This document shows positions 43,477-51,620 of a stretch of DNA of 64,000 nt, piece after piece; position 1 is the stretch's first letter; each line of letters starts with the position of its first letter. The stretch spans positions 60,308 to 124,307 of the forward strand of contig CAYTPI010000013.1 in NCBI GenBank assembly GCA_964439625.1. Reading direction: 5' to 3'. Made by a program: the position numbers and the translations under genes. This DNA is from CAYTPI01 sp964439625. GTDB lineage: Bacteria > Chloroflexota > Anaerolineae > Aggregatilineales > UBA3940. The notes under the pieces were generated by a model. The model searched no databases and had not been told where the DNA came from. It saw only the letters and a list, made by a program, of their open reading frames with translations.

Positions 43477-44451
43477 TTGGATATTGACACCGCATCTGAC
43501 GTTATTCAAATCCCTGAGGCGGCAGAAGTGAAGCCCGATCTTAAACAGATGCCCTCTCGCCGAATACGTTTTCAACGCTGGGCACGCATCGGCTGCTTAC
43601 CTGAGGTGCTTATTGCGTCGATAATTGGCATACTGCTGGCGTTGCTGCTGGCAGTTGGAAATAGAACGAGCATCTATGCGCCACCAGCGCTCCGCGATAT
43701 TGTCGAAAGTTTTCTGTCTGGCTCTATAGTCTTCGTTGTTGCAATTCAAATCGGCGCAGTTTGGGTGTTGGGCCTTCAGGCTGCTCACTATGGTAGCCAA
43801 ACGGTTGCCGGTGGCACAGCTTCTTTCAAACCTCGCATTGCCGTCATGTGGCAGCGAATGCGTATACCACTGCTCTCTGTAATAAGCGCACGACTAATCA
43901 TTTTAGGGTTGTTCAGCACCCTAGTGATCGCCACAATTAGCGCTCGGCTTCCCGTAGGTTATTGGATATTAGGAGACTATCTCTTGTACCGAGCTGTAGC
44001 ACGGAGTGCCCCTTTGCTCATTATGTTGCTGCTTTTATTTGGCATCGTACATGCTTTTGTCGGTCCTTGGCTCCGGCTGTGGTATTCGCTTCATCTAGGT
44101 GCTTTTGCTGCCACAAACACGCAGTTTCGCCATGAGCAAGCCTCACTGGCTGCGACTGCTCGCGTATTATCTGGCTTGTTGGTCGCTTTAGCATTCATTT
44201 GGGGGCTGCCAATCTTTGGTAGTGTGTTTGTGCTTTTCATTGAACCGACTCTGCAATTGAACCAACCATCTGGCACGCCGATAGCAGATGTATTCCGCCA
44301 ACTGTTTGATTGGCGTAATCTATCGCCTTACACACAAGCATTGTATGTCATGGTTGCTATTGTCGTTTTGATCCCAATTCATACGGCTGGGCAACTCATT
44401 TTATCAACCGTATTAAGATTCCTCACACTTCGGCGACTGTCGTCTTCATAA
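43477..44451 (+). CDS. Polytopic membrane protein, partner of the ABC-2-like permease
   Basis: A 324-residue protein with about six membrane helices after a ~45-residue polar N-terminus. No signature of a known transporter is recognised, but the size and order resemble the preceding ABC-2-like permease, and it begins 3 nt after that gene's stop with a TTG codon. It is probably a second subunit of the same membrane complex. rmlD starts 42 nt downstream behind its own good ribosome site, so the pair could be linked to polysaccharide or polymer export; this is inference from position only. Confidence 0.6.
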   Translation: MDIDTASDVIQIPEAAEVKPDLKQMPSRRIRFQRWARIGCLPEVLIASIIGILLALLLAVGNRTSIYAPPALRDIVESFLSGSIVFVVAIQIGAVWVLGLQAAHYGSQTVAGGTASFKPRIAVMWQRMRIPLLSVISARLIILGLFSTLVIATISARLPVGYWILGDYLLYRAVARSAPLLIMLLLLFGIVHAFVGPWLRLWYSLHLGAFAATNTQFRHEQASLAATARVLSGLLVALAFIWGLPIFGSVFVLFIEPTLQLNQPSGTPIADVFRQLFDWRNLSPYTQALYVMVAIVVLIPIHTAGQLILSTVLRFLTLRRLSSS

Positions 44452-44493
44452 TAAAATCCGTCGTACCAATCACGTAACCTCTAGGAGATAAGC

Positions 44494-45351
44494 ATGAAGC
44501 TATTCTTGACGGGCAGCAAGGGCCAATTGGGTCAGGCTTTGCTTGCACGCTATGGCGATCACCTTGATATTGTAGGTGCAGACCTCCCTGAATGGGATAT
44601 GACCGACCCACAGCAGGTGCGTAATGCTATTACCGATGTCAAACCGGATGTGATTATCCATGCGGCTGCATTGACAAAGGTCGATTATTGTGCAGAAAAC
44701 CCAGTTGAGGCCGTTACCAGCAACGGCTTTGGCACCCAGAATGTGGCGCTTGCCGCAAGAGACGCGGGCGCAATGATGATCGCAATTAGTTCGAATGAGG
44801 TCTTTGACGGCACGTTGACTGCAGGCGAATTTTATCAGGAGTACGATCAGCGCAACCCGATTAATCCCTACGGCTATTCAAAATTTGTTGGCGAGCAAGT
44901 CACTGAGCGCTTTGCAGGTGACTATATGATCGTCCGTACAGCATGGTTGTATGCCTCTGGTGGCGTTAACTTCCTGCACAAAATCACAGAGCGAGCACGT
45001 AACGGGCAGCCGCTACGTGTCGTCACAGATGAAGTCGGGAGTCCAACATACGTTGATGATCTTGCCGATGCCCTCATTCAGTTGATCAAAGTTGAGCAGC
45101 CCGGCATCTATCATATGACGAATGAAGGGGCTTGCTCGCGCTATCAGTTGGCAGAAGCTATGTTAGAATTAGTAGGTCTTGGTGCAGTTGAGATTGAGCC
45201 GATCACCTCAGATGCGTTTGAACGTGCATCTACACCGCCACCTTATGCCCCGCTACAAAATGTGTTTGGGGCAGCGTTGGGGGTTCAACTCAGACCATGG
45301 TATGATGCGCTGGTTGCCTTCGCACAGACGGAGGGTTTACTCACAAAATAA
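44494..45351 (+). CDS. rmlD: dTDP-4-dehydrorhamnose reductase
   Basis: A 285-residue short-chain dehydrogenase. The nucleotide-binding Gly motif is LTGSKGQLGQALL; catalytic Tyr and Lys are in PYGYSKFVGEQV; VIIHAAALTKVDYCAENP is the family segment. It makes the last step of dTDP-L-rhamnose synthesis, NADPH-dependent reduction of the 4-keto sugar. TAGGAG precedes the ATG. rmlA and rmlB lie 8 and 16 kb downstream on the same strand; rmlC is not in the window. Glycosyltransferases follow directly. Confidence 0.92.
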   Translation: MKLFLTGSKGQLGQALLARYGDHLDIVGADLPEWDMTDPQQVRNAITDVKPDVIIHAAALTKVDYCAENPVEAVTSNGFGTQNVALAARDAGAMMIAISSNEVFDGTLTAGEFYQEYDQRNPINPYGYSKFVGEQVTERFAGDYMIVRTAWLYASGGVNFLHKITERARNGQPLRVVTDEVGSPTYVDDLADALIQLIKVEQPGIYHMTNEGACSRYQLAEAMLELVGLGAVEIEPITSDAFERASTPPPYAPLQNVFGAALGVQLRPWYDALVAFAQTEGLLTK

Positions 45352-45378
45352 ACTCGAAACTGGATTCACTCAGCCCCT

Positions 45379-46353
45379 ATGCAGCCAACACCCGATGCTC
45401 AACCACAAGTTTCAATTGTTATTCCTAATTGGAACGGCCTAAAATTCTTGCCACCATGTTTGGAAGCGCTCCGATCACAGACCTATCCTGCGCTTGACAT
45501 TATTGTTGTGGATAATAACTCTGAGGATGGTTCACAAGCCTATCTCAAAGAGCATTTTCCGGATGTACAACTCATCGAGCTAGACTACAATTCTGGCTTT
45601 ACTGGGGCGTGCAACGCTGGTATGGAAGCTGCCCGTGGAGACATTGTCATTCTGTTGAACAACGACACCGAAGTTGACCCAAATTGGGCAGCGGAAGTTG
45701 TTGCAGCGTTCGACCGCCATCCTGAAGCTGGGCTTGTCGCCAGTAAAATGCTGCTCGCTACGCAACGAGATACGCTTCATACGGCGGGTGATTACGTCAA
45801 GATAAATGGTCTATTTGGTAACCGCGGCGTCTGGCAAAAAGATGGCCCGCGATACAATATCGAAGAACCGGTATTTAGTGCGTGCGGTGGTTCATCGGCT
45901 TACCGTAAAGACATGTTAGATGCAATTGGCTTGCTCGATAATGACTTCTTCTTTAGTTGTGAAGACGTTGACCTTGGCTGGCGCGCTCAGCTAACCGGCT
46001 ACCAATGTATTTATGCCCCAAGGGCTATAGTTTACCATCACCTGAAGGCAACTGGTGGCGGAGCCACTGCCAGCTATTATGATGGACGCAACACCATCTG
46101 GGTGATTGTTAAAAATATGCCGCCCAAACTTCTTCGGAAATATTTCTGGCAGATTCTTGGTGGTCAAGTGGGGCGGTTTTGGCAGGCATTGAAATCATGG
46201 AGAGGAGTTGCGGCTCGCGCTACAATGCGGGGCATGCTGCAAGGTGTGCTGATGCTGCCGCTTGTACTGCGTAAAAGGAAACAGGTTCAAGCAATGCGCT
46301 CAGTATCCAGTAGCTACATTGATTCGATTCTCACAAGGACTGACGAGGCTTAA
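45379..46353 (+). CDS. GT2 glycosyltransferase, rhamnosyltransferase-like
   Basis: A 324-residue GT-A enzyme. SIVIPNWNGLKFLPPCLEAL opens the nucleotide-sugar fold; SGFTGACNAGMEAARGD and LLNNDTEVDPNW (the DxD-equivalent) follow; SCEDVDLGWRAQLTGY is the acceptor-side ED motif. This set is typical of the WbbL/RfbN-like branch that often uses dTDP-rhamnose, which agrees with rmlD 27 nt upstream. The C-terminal ~60 residues are basic and may contact the membrane. No clear ribosome site precedes the ATG, so coupling with rmlD is possible. Confidence 0.88.
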   Translation: MQPTPDAQPQVSIVIPNWNGLKFLPPCLEALRSQTYPALDIIVVDNNSEDGSQAYLKEHFPDVQLIELDYNSGFTGACNAGMEAARGDIVILLNNDTEVDPNWAAEVVAAFDRHPEAGLVASKMLLATQRDTLHTAGDYVKINGLFGNRGVWQKDGPRYNIEEPVFSACGGSSAYRKDMLDAIGLLDNDFFFSCEDVDLGWRAQLTGYQCIYAPRAIVYHHLKATGGGATASYYDGRNTIWVIVKNMPPKLLRKYFWQILGGQVGRFWQALKSWRGVAARATMRGMLQGVLMLPLVLRKRKQVQAMRSVSSSYIDSILTRTDEA

Positions 46354-46401
46354 TCATCATGGTACAATCCTCAACCCGGGTAAACCAATCTGAGGAGTGG
46401 T

Positions 46402-47193
46402 ATGGCTAATCCGCAAGAACAGCCTCTTCTATCAATTATCATACCTGCTTACAACGAGCAAGAACGCCTACCTGCCAGCCTTGAGAAGGTAGCGACTTTT
46501 GTTGCTGAACAACCCTATGGTATCGAATTAATCATCGTCAACAATAACAGCCGCGATGCTACACAGCAGATTGCCGAACAGTTTGCACATGAGCACAACT
46601 ATACACGCGTGATGGTACAACCCGTTCAAGGTAAGGGGGCCGCCGTGCGCCTGGGTATGTTAGCAGCCATAGGAGACTATCTCTTCATCTGCGATGCTGA
46701 CTTGTCAATGCCAATCGAAGAGGTCAACAAGTTTCTTCCGCCTCAGCTTGAAAATTATGATGTCGCTATTGGCAGTCGTGAAGGACCCGGTTCTCGGCGC
46801 ATTGATGAGCCTGAATACCGCCACCTAATGGGACGTGTATTTAACTTTATTGTCCGTGTGTTAGCTGTTCCAAATATTCAGGATACACAATGCGGATTTA
46901 AATCATTTACGAGAGAAGCCGCACACGACGTATTCTCCCGCCAGACAATTGATGGCTTTGGCTTTGATGTCGAAATCCTATACATCGCACTAAAACAGGG
47001 TTACACTGTCAAAGAGGTACCAATTACATGGTATCATATCCCAGGCAGTAAAGTTAACCCCATTCGGGACACAATTAATATGTTCAACGAGGTGCTGCGC
47101 GTGCGTTTGAATGGTCGGCGCGGCGTCTATAACAAGAGACGATATGAACCAGAGGTAGAACCCACCGCTTATGAAAAACCCACCACAAGTTGA
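46402..47193 (+). CDS. GT2 glycosyltransferase, polyprenyl-phosphate sugar synthase-like
   Basis: A 263-residue enzyme of the dolichyl-phosphate glucose/mannose synthase type. Motifs: SIIIPAYNEQERLPASLEKV, IIVNNNSRDATQQIAEQ, CDADLSMPIEEV (DxD), IGSREGPGSRR and QDTQCGFKSF. It has no C-terminal membrane helices. It would load a sugar on a polyprenyl phosphate, the kind of donor used by GT39 enzymes such as the one at 29.4 kb. GAGGAG precedes the ATG. Its end overlaps rnhB by 23 bp in another frame. Confidence 0.9.
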   Translation: MANPQEQPLLSIIIPAYNEQERLPASLEKVATFVAEQPYGIELIIVNNNSRDATQQIAEQFAHEHNYTRVMVQPVQGKGAAVRLGMLAAIGDYLFICDADLSMPIEEVNKFLPPQLENYDVAIGSREGPGSRRIDEPEYRHLMGRVFNFIVRVLAVPNIQDTQCGFKSFTREAAHDVFSRQTIDGFGFDVEILYIALKQGYTVKEVPITWYHIPGSKVNPIRDTINMFNEVLRVRLNGRRGVYNKRRYEPEVEPTAYEKPTTS

Positions 47194-47830
47194 ACGCCTG
47201 CGCTACGAATTAGGGTTTCTCTCACAAGGGCTTGAATTCGTAGCTGGAATAGATGAAGCTGGACGCGGATCATTAGCTGGGCCTGTAGCTGCAGGCGCTG
47301 TGATCTTGCCATTGAGTAAATCCGCCCAATTGGAACTTCTGTCGGACGTGCGAGACTCAAAGCTGTGCACACCCAACCAGCGTGATGAACTGTATGAACT
47401 AGTGACCGAGCATGCTGTTTGTTACGCCTGTGGTTTAGCTAGCGCGACAGAAATTGACCTGATGGGGATTTCGTCAGCAACCCGCCTCGCGATGAAGCGT
47501 GCAGTTGAGGCCTTGACGCCAGCGCCTCAAGCGCTCGTCATTGATTGGGTACGCCTTAAAGCCGTCAATCTGCCGCAAGTAAGTATTAAAAAGGGTGAAC
47601 AGCACTCTGTTTCAATCGCTGCCGCCAGCATTATTGCCAAGGTAGAGCGCGACCGTCTGATGATAGAGCTCGATCAACAATATAGTGCGTATGGCTTAGC
47701 CCAGAACAAAGGGTATGGTACTCGTGCCCATCGGCAGGCAATCGCGGACTGCGGGCCGTCACCGATACACCGTAAGTCATTTGCGCCAGTCCGTACCCAA
47801 CTGTTTGATAATACCAAGGCTGTGACTTGA
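47171..47830 (+). CDS. rnhB: Ribonuclease HII
   Basis: A 219-residue endonuclease that cuts RNA in RNA-DNA hybrids and starts removal of single ribonucleotides. The active-site block FVAGIDEAGRGSLAGPVAAG holds the Asp-Glu pair; the further acidic residues lie in VIDWVR and AKVERDRLM; the C-terminal YGTRAHRQAI is typical. It overlaps the upstream glycosyltransferase by 23 bp and the downstream one by 4 bp, so a housekeeping gene is embedded in the polysaccharide transcript. Confidence 0.95.
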   Translation: MKNPPQVERLRYELGFLSQGLEFVAGIDEAGRGSLAGPVAAGAVILPLSKSAQLELLSDVRDSKLCTPNQRDELYELVTEHAVCYACGLASATEIDLMGISSATRLAMKRAVEALTPAPQALVIDWVRLKAVNLPQVSIKKGEQHSVSIAAASIIAKVERDRLMIELDQQYSAYGLAQNKGYGTRAHRQAIADCGPSPIHRKSFAPVRTQLFDNTKAVT

Positions 47831-48930
47831 ACGTCGCGCTTGTTCATGATTGGCTGAACCAACAAGGTGGAGCGGAAAATGTGCTGGAAGCACTGGTTGC
47901 TCTGTACCCAGAGGCGCCAGTATACACATCGATTTATGCCCCCGACAAGATGCCTCCCAGTTACCGCCAGTGGGATATTCGAACAACGTGGATGAATACG
48001 CTGCCGGGTATTCATAACCATCATCAACCCTATCTGATGCTCTATCATACGGCCTTTCAAGCGCTTGATTTATCCACCTATGATGTGGTCATAACCAACA
48101 AGAGTGGTTTTTGCCATGGAGTCGGCATCGGACCGGCGCTCCATGTATGCTACTGCCTTGCGCCGACGCGCTATGTGTGGCAGTTTGAGCAGTATATGCA
48201 GCGTGAGCGCTTCCCTGAAATTAGCCATGTAATGATCAAAGCCGCTATCGCTATGCTTAGGAAGTGGGACTATACTGCTGCGCAGCGTGTCGATCATTTT
48301 GTAGCAATTTCAACTGATATTCAACAGCGAATCAGTCAATTCTACGACCGAGACTCAACGATTATTTTCCCACCCGTGGAAACATCTCGTTTTATGTCGT
48401 CTGCTGACCATGACGATTACTTCCTCGTTGTCTCGCGTCTCATTCCCTACAAACGGATTGATCTCGCTGTCAAAGCTTGTAGCGAACTAGGCATCCCTCT
48501 TAAAGTTGCGGGCAGTGGGCGTGATCGTAAGCGGCTTGAGTCGCTGGCGGGTAGCACCGTTGAGTTTCTTGGGCGTGTGCCAGATGAGGCCTTGCCCGCT
48601 CTATATGCTCGCTGCAAAGGGTTTATTTTTCCCGGCCTTGAGGATTTTGGTATTGCACCAGTCGAGGCGCAGGCAGCAGGCCGTCCGGTAGTCGCCTTCC
48701 GCGGCGGAGGCGCTTTGGATACGGTTATTGACGGTGAAACCGGCGTATTCTTTGACGAGCAATCTGCTGAAAGCCTCAAGCAGGCTGTTGTGCGCTTTAA
48801 CCAACAAACATTCAACTCGGCATCCTGCGTTACAAATGCGGCTCGCTTCAGCAAAGAGACATTCGACGAGCAGTTGACATCGTTCGTTGAAGCACGGTAC
48901 GATGCTCACCTGAGCCAGATGCAAAGGTAA
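47827..48930 (+). CDS. GT4 glycosyltransferase (mannosyltransferase WbaZ-like)
   Basis: A 367-residue GT-B retaining glycosyltransferase. The N-terminal domain starts NVALVHDWLNQQGGAENVLE. The C-terminal nucleotide-sugar domain shows IFPPVETSRFM, GSGRDRKRLESLAG, FLGRVPDEALPALYARCKGF and PGLEDFGIAPVEAQAAGRPV (the EX7E motif). Proteins with the HDWLxxxGGAE start are commonly WbaZ-like mannosyltransferases; the sugar is an inference. It begins with TTG, overlapping the rnhB stop (TTGA), and ends 2 nt before the first Wzz-like gene. Confidence 0.9.
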   Translation: MNVALVHDWLNQQGGAENVLEALVALYPEAPVYTSIYAPDKMPPSYRQWDIRTTWMNTLPGIHNHHQPYLMLYHTAFQALDLSTYDVVITNKSGFCHGVGIGPALHVCYCLAPTRYVWQFEQYMQRERFPEISHVMIKAAIAMLRKWDYTAAQRVDHFVAISTDIQQRISQFYDRDSTIIFPPVETSRFMSSADHDDYFLVVSRLIPYKRIDLAVKACSELGIPLKVAGSGRDRKRLESLAGSTVEFLGRVPDEALPALYARCKGFIFPGLEDFGIAPVEAQAAGRPVVAFRGGGALDTVIDGETGVFFDEQSAESLKQAVVRFNQQTFNSASCVTNAARFSKETFDEQLTSFVEARYDAHLSQMQR

Positions 48931-48932
48931 TT

Positions 48933-49625
48933 ATGGAACTTCGACAGCTCATTCGAATATTAATACGTCGTTGGTGGCTGGTACTCATTCCAGCCATGGC
49001 AGCCGTCGCATACGCGGCCTACGGCTATCTGACCACACCTGTCGCTGGTGGTTTCACGACGAGTGTGCGCTATACTGCCGCCGTGCCCGGTGATGCAGTT
49101 ACCCCGGATAGCTTCGAGGATGCGGCGCTTGCACCCTGGACGTCATCTGAGTATGTATCTGGTGCGCTGTCTGACTGGGTTCGCACGACATCATTTGCGG
49201 ATGAAGTCAGTGCGGAACTAGCTCGAAATGACGTAGATATTGCGGCGGCTGCGCTGCGCCCTGGTATTGCTGCTAACTTTGATCGCAGTGTGATGGTCTT
49301 GATTTTGTCTTGGGATGATGCCGCCCAACTTGAAAAGATCGCTGCTGCGGCTACAAGCGTTTTACAAGAGAAAGCAGATGATTACTTCCCACAGATTGGT
49401 ACAGTGGGTATCACTGTTACTGCGCTTGACAGCCCCGTAATTGTGCCTGTGCCGCCCTCGCTCTCCACTCGCTTTGACCCCTTAATTCGGGCTGGTCTTG
49501 GATTTGTGGCAGGCATTGGGCTAGCATTTCTTGTCGAATATCTTGACCCGACAATTCGTGATCGGCGAGAGGTTGAGGCATTAGAACTACCTGTTCTGTC
49601 TGAAATCCCTCCCGGAGGAAATTAG
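48933..49625 (+). CDS. Wzz/CpsC-like polysaccharide chain-length protein (first copy)
   Basis: A 230-residue membrane protein. Two helices bracket an extracytoplasmic domain: ~15-35 (WWLVLIPAMAAVAYAAYGYL) and ~187-206 (IRAGLGFVAGIGLAFLVEYL). The N-terminal LRQLIRILIRRWW and the C-terminal FLVEYLDPTIRDRREVEAL are hallmarks of the Wzz/CpsC family, which sets polysaccharide length and, in the Gram-positive type, activates a separate BY-kinase. A second homologue follows 6 nt later and the kinase two genes on. Confidence 0.88.
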   Translation: MELRQLIRILIRRWWLVLIPAMAAVAYAAYGYLTTPVAGGFTTSVRYTAAVPGDAVTPDSFEDAALAPWTSSEYVSGALSDWVRTTSFADEVSAELARNDVDIAAAALRPGIAANFDRSVMVLILSWDDAAQLEKIAAAATSVLQEKADDYFPQIGTVGITVTALDSPVIVPVPPSLSTRFDPLIRAGLGFVAGIGLAFLVEYLDPTIRDRREVEALELPVLSEIPPGGN

Positions 49626-49631
49626 TACGAT

Positions 49632-50300
49632 ATGCAACAAATCCAACAATATTTGCAGATTATTATCCGGCGCGGGTGGATTGTTGTCCTTGCCGCCGTC
49701 TTGACTGCGGGTTCAGCTTATGGCTTCAGCCGTATCCAAGAACAACGCAACCCAGTCTATAAATCGACCATCAGCTTACTCATCCAGCCCAACCGCCCTG
49801 ACTTTGGTCAAGCGCAAGCTGCGCGGCAACTACTGCGTTCTTATGTCGCATGGATGCAGTCAAATTACCGAGCGCAGGCCGTTATTGATCGCCTTGAGTT
49901 AGATATGGTGCCCGAACAATTATTAGGTGATGTCACGATTGCCAGTGACGACTCACGCTTGGTCATTCAGATTGATGTTGAAAACAGCAATGGTGAATTG
50001 GCGAACCAAATTGCACTTGAGTGGGCGAACCTGTTTATTGAGTACCGCAATCAAGAAAACAATGATGTCCGCCGTGAAGACCGGATTGATGCCGTACTTA
50101 TTGATGATCCGCGCTTTAGCCTTGATAGTCCCGATACAGATATCAATACAATTGCCGGTTTTATCCTTGGCGCATTGGTCGGAGTTGCGATTGTATTTGT
50201 GCTTGAATTCTTAGAGTCCGGGGTTATTCGCTCGTCGCAAGACATTGACAAATATCTCACGATGCAAGTTCTGGGAAGTATTCCACCTACGGAAGGGTAA
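49632..50300 (+). CDS. Wzz/CpsC-like polysaccharide chain-length protein (second copy)
   Basis: A 222-residue protein of the same layout as the preceding one: first helix ~14-34 (GWIVVLAAVLTAGSAYGF), external coil-rich domain, second helix ~172-192 (IAGFILGALVGVAIVFVLEF), then LESGVIRSSQDIDKYLTMQV. Sequence similarity to its neighbour is low outside the ends, so this is an old duplication or a hetero-oligomeric pair. It is followed 3 nt later by a GNAT gene and then the kinase. Confidence 0.88.
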   Translation: MQQIQQYLQIIIRRGWIVVLAAVLTAGSAYGFSRIQEQRNPVYKSTISLLIQPNRPDFGQAQAARQLLRSYVAWMQSNYRAQAVIDRLELDMVPEQLLGDVTIASDDSRLVIQIDVENSNGELANQIALEWANLFIEYRNQENNDVRREDRIDAVLIDDPRFSLDSPDTDINTIAGFILGALVGVAIVFVLEFLESGVIRSSQDIDKYLTMQVLGSIPPTEG

Positions 50301-50303
50301 GTG

Positions 50304-50777
50304 ATGGCTGTTGATATAGAAATGCCAGAGAACATTGTTCCGCTTCAAGATGTCTCGGTTGATGCCTGTGCCCGTCTATATATGTCGGTATTTAACGCTG
50401 AACCATACCTCGATAGTTGGACAGAACAAACGGCTCGCAAACGCATTCTAGAATTAACTGGAACCCCTGGATTCGTTGGCTATACACATATTGAAGATAG
50501 TAGGCCAGTCGGCCTCATTATGGGATACACTCGTCAATGGTATAACGGTCTTTCCTTTGACCTACAGGATGTCTGTGTCGATTTGGATTACCAAGGACGG
50601 GGTATCGGTACCAGTCTTTGTAATTTGCTTGAGGAAGTGTTGCGCCAGCAAGGTGTTCATCGTATCTTTTTGCTGACCCTGCGCGGAGGCCCCGGCGACA
50701 TTTTTTATACTAAGCGCGGCTATCATTATGCCAGCCGCACCATGGTGATGGTCAAGCAGCTAGAAGCTGACAAGTAG
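50304..50777 (+). CDS. GNAT-family N-acetyltransferase
   Basis: A 157-residue acetyltransferase. The acetyl-CoA pyrophosphate-binding motif is DYQGRGIGTSLCNLLEE after the beta strand LQDVCVDL; the C-terminal strand is YHYASRTMVMVK. The substrate is unknown: an amine on a sugar nucleotide, a protein or a small molecule are all possible. ATG at 50304 is preferred over a GTG one codon earlier. It lies 3 nt after the second CpsC-like gene and 9 nt before the kinase gene, so it is tightly embedded in the polysaccharide operon. Confidence 0.88.
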   Translation: MAVDIEMPENIVPLQDVSVDACARLYMSVFNAEPYLDSWTEQTARKRILELTGTPGFVGYTHIEDSRPVGLIMGYTRQWYNGLSFDLQDVCVDLDYQGRGIGTSLCNLLEEVLRQQGVHRIFLLTLRGGPGDIFYTKRGYHYASRTMVMVKQLEADK

Positions 50778-50786
50778 AGGAACGTA

Positions 50787-51443
50787 ATGACGCAACCAAA
50801 TCTCGTAACTTTGACGGAGCCACGCTCAAAGGCCAGTGAAGCTTATCGCACGTTGCGCACCAACCTGATGTTTTCCGGTATTGATGCTGCATTAAAAACT
50901 GTTGTTATTACCAGCCCTGCACCCGGTGCTGGAAAGAGCAGTGCTGCCGCTAACCTAGCGGTGACTCTCGCCCAGAGCGGTAAACGCACTATTCTCGTTG
51001 ATTGTGACTTGCGCCGTCCCAGCCAACACATAGTCTGGGGGCTTGAGCAGGAGCCAGGCTTAACATCCATGATGTTGGATGACGGTAACAGCTTGTCGCT
51101 TCAGACTGTTGATATCGATAACCTGAGCGTTTTGACCAGTGGCCCCTTGCCAACTTACCCCGCCGACCTGATTGGGTCTGGTAAACTCGATGATGTGATC
51201 GAAAAATTAGCAGCGCAGGCAGATTTTGTTCTGTTTGACGCACCACCAGTGAATGCCGTTACTGATGCGGCCTTGTTGGCCTTAAAGCTGGATGGCACAT
51301 TATTGGTGCTCAAAGCGGGTCAAACGCGCCGCGACCATGCTGAACGCGCTAAAGAGCAGCTTGAGCGTGTAAATGCTCGAATTCTGGGTGCCTTGTTGAT
51401 GAACGCGCGCAGTGAGGGCCGCTCCTCTAACGCCTACTATTAG
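50787..51443 (+). CDS. CpsD-like bacterial tyrosine kinase (BY-kinase)
   Basis: A 218-residue cytoplasmic ATPase/kinase. Walker A is TSPAPGAGKSSAAANLA, Walker A' is TILVDCDLRRPS and Walker B is DFVLFDAPP. The N-terminal EPRSKASEAYRTLRTNL is the oligomerisation helix of BY-kinases. The C-terminal tyrosine cluster is short, only two Tyr at the very end. It would be activated by the CpsC-like membrane proteins encoded two and three genes upstream and phosphorylates itself to control polymer synthesis. GAGG precedes the ATG. A terminator-like hairpin follows 66 nt after its stop. Confidence 0.9.
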   Translation: MTQPNLVTLTEPRSKASEAYRTLRTNLMFSGIDAALKTVVITSPAPGAGKSSAAANLAVTLAQSGKRTILVDCDLRRPSQHIVWGLEQEPGLTSMMLDDGNSLSLQTVDIDNLSVLTSGPLPTYPADLIGSGKLDDVIEKLAAQADFVLFDAPPVNAVTDAALLALKLDGTLLVLKAGQTRRDHAERAKEQLERVNARILGALLMNARSEGRSSNAYY

Positions 51444-51508
51444 CCCATTTTGCTGCTGTGCTTCATGCATATGGTGGCAAAATATATTGTTAATGTCACA
51501 CGTCACAA

Positions 51509-51548
51509 CCCCGCTTGCGGTACAATCGCAATGGGGCTGGCGTTTTTT
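51509..51548 (+). terminator. Terminator of the polysaccharide operon
   Basis: CCCC and TTGCG pair with CGCAA and GGGG (small internal loop between them) around GTACAAT, followed six bases later by T6. Confidence 0.7.
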
Positions 51549-51620
51549 GACTGAATGTTGGGCAATCGGCAGACAGTATCAAACCCAATCATTGCAATGC
51601 ACTATGTGAATGGAGTCAAT

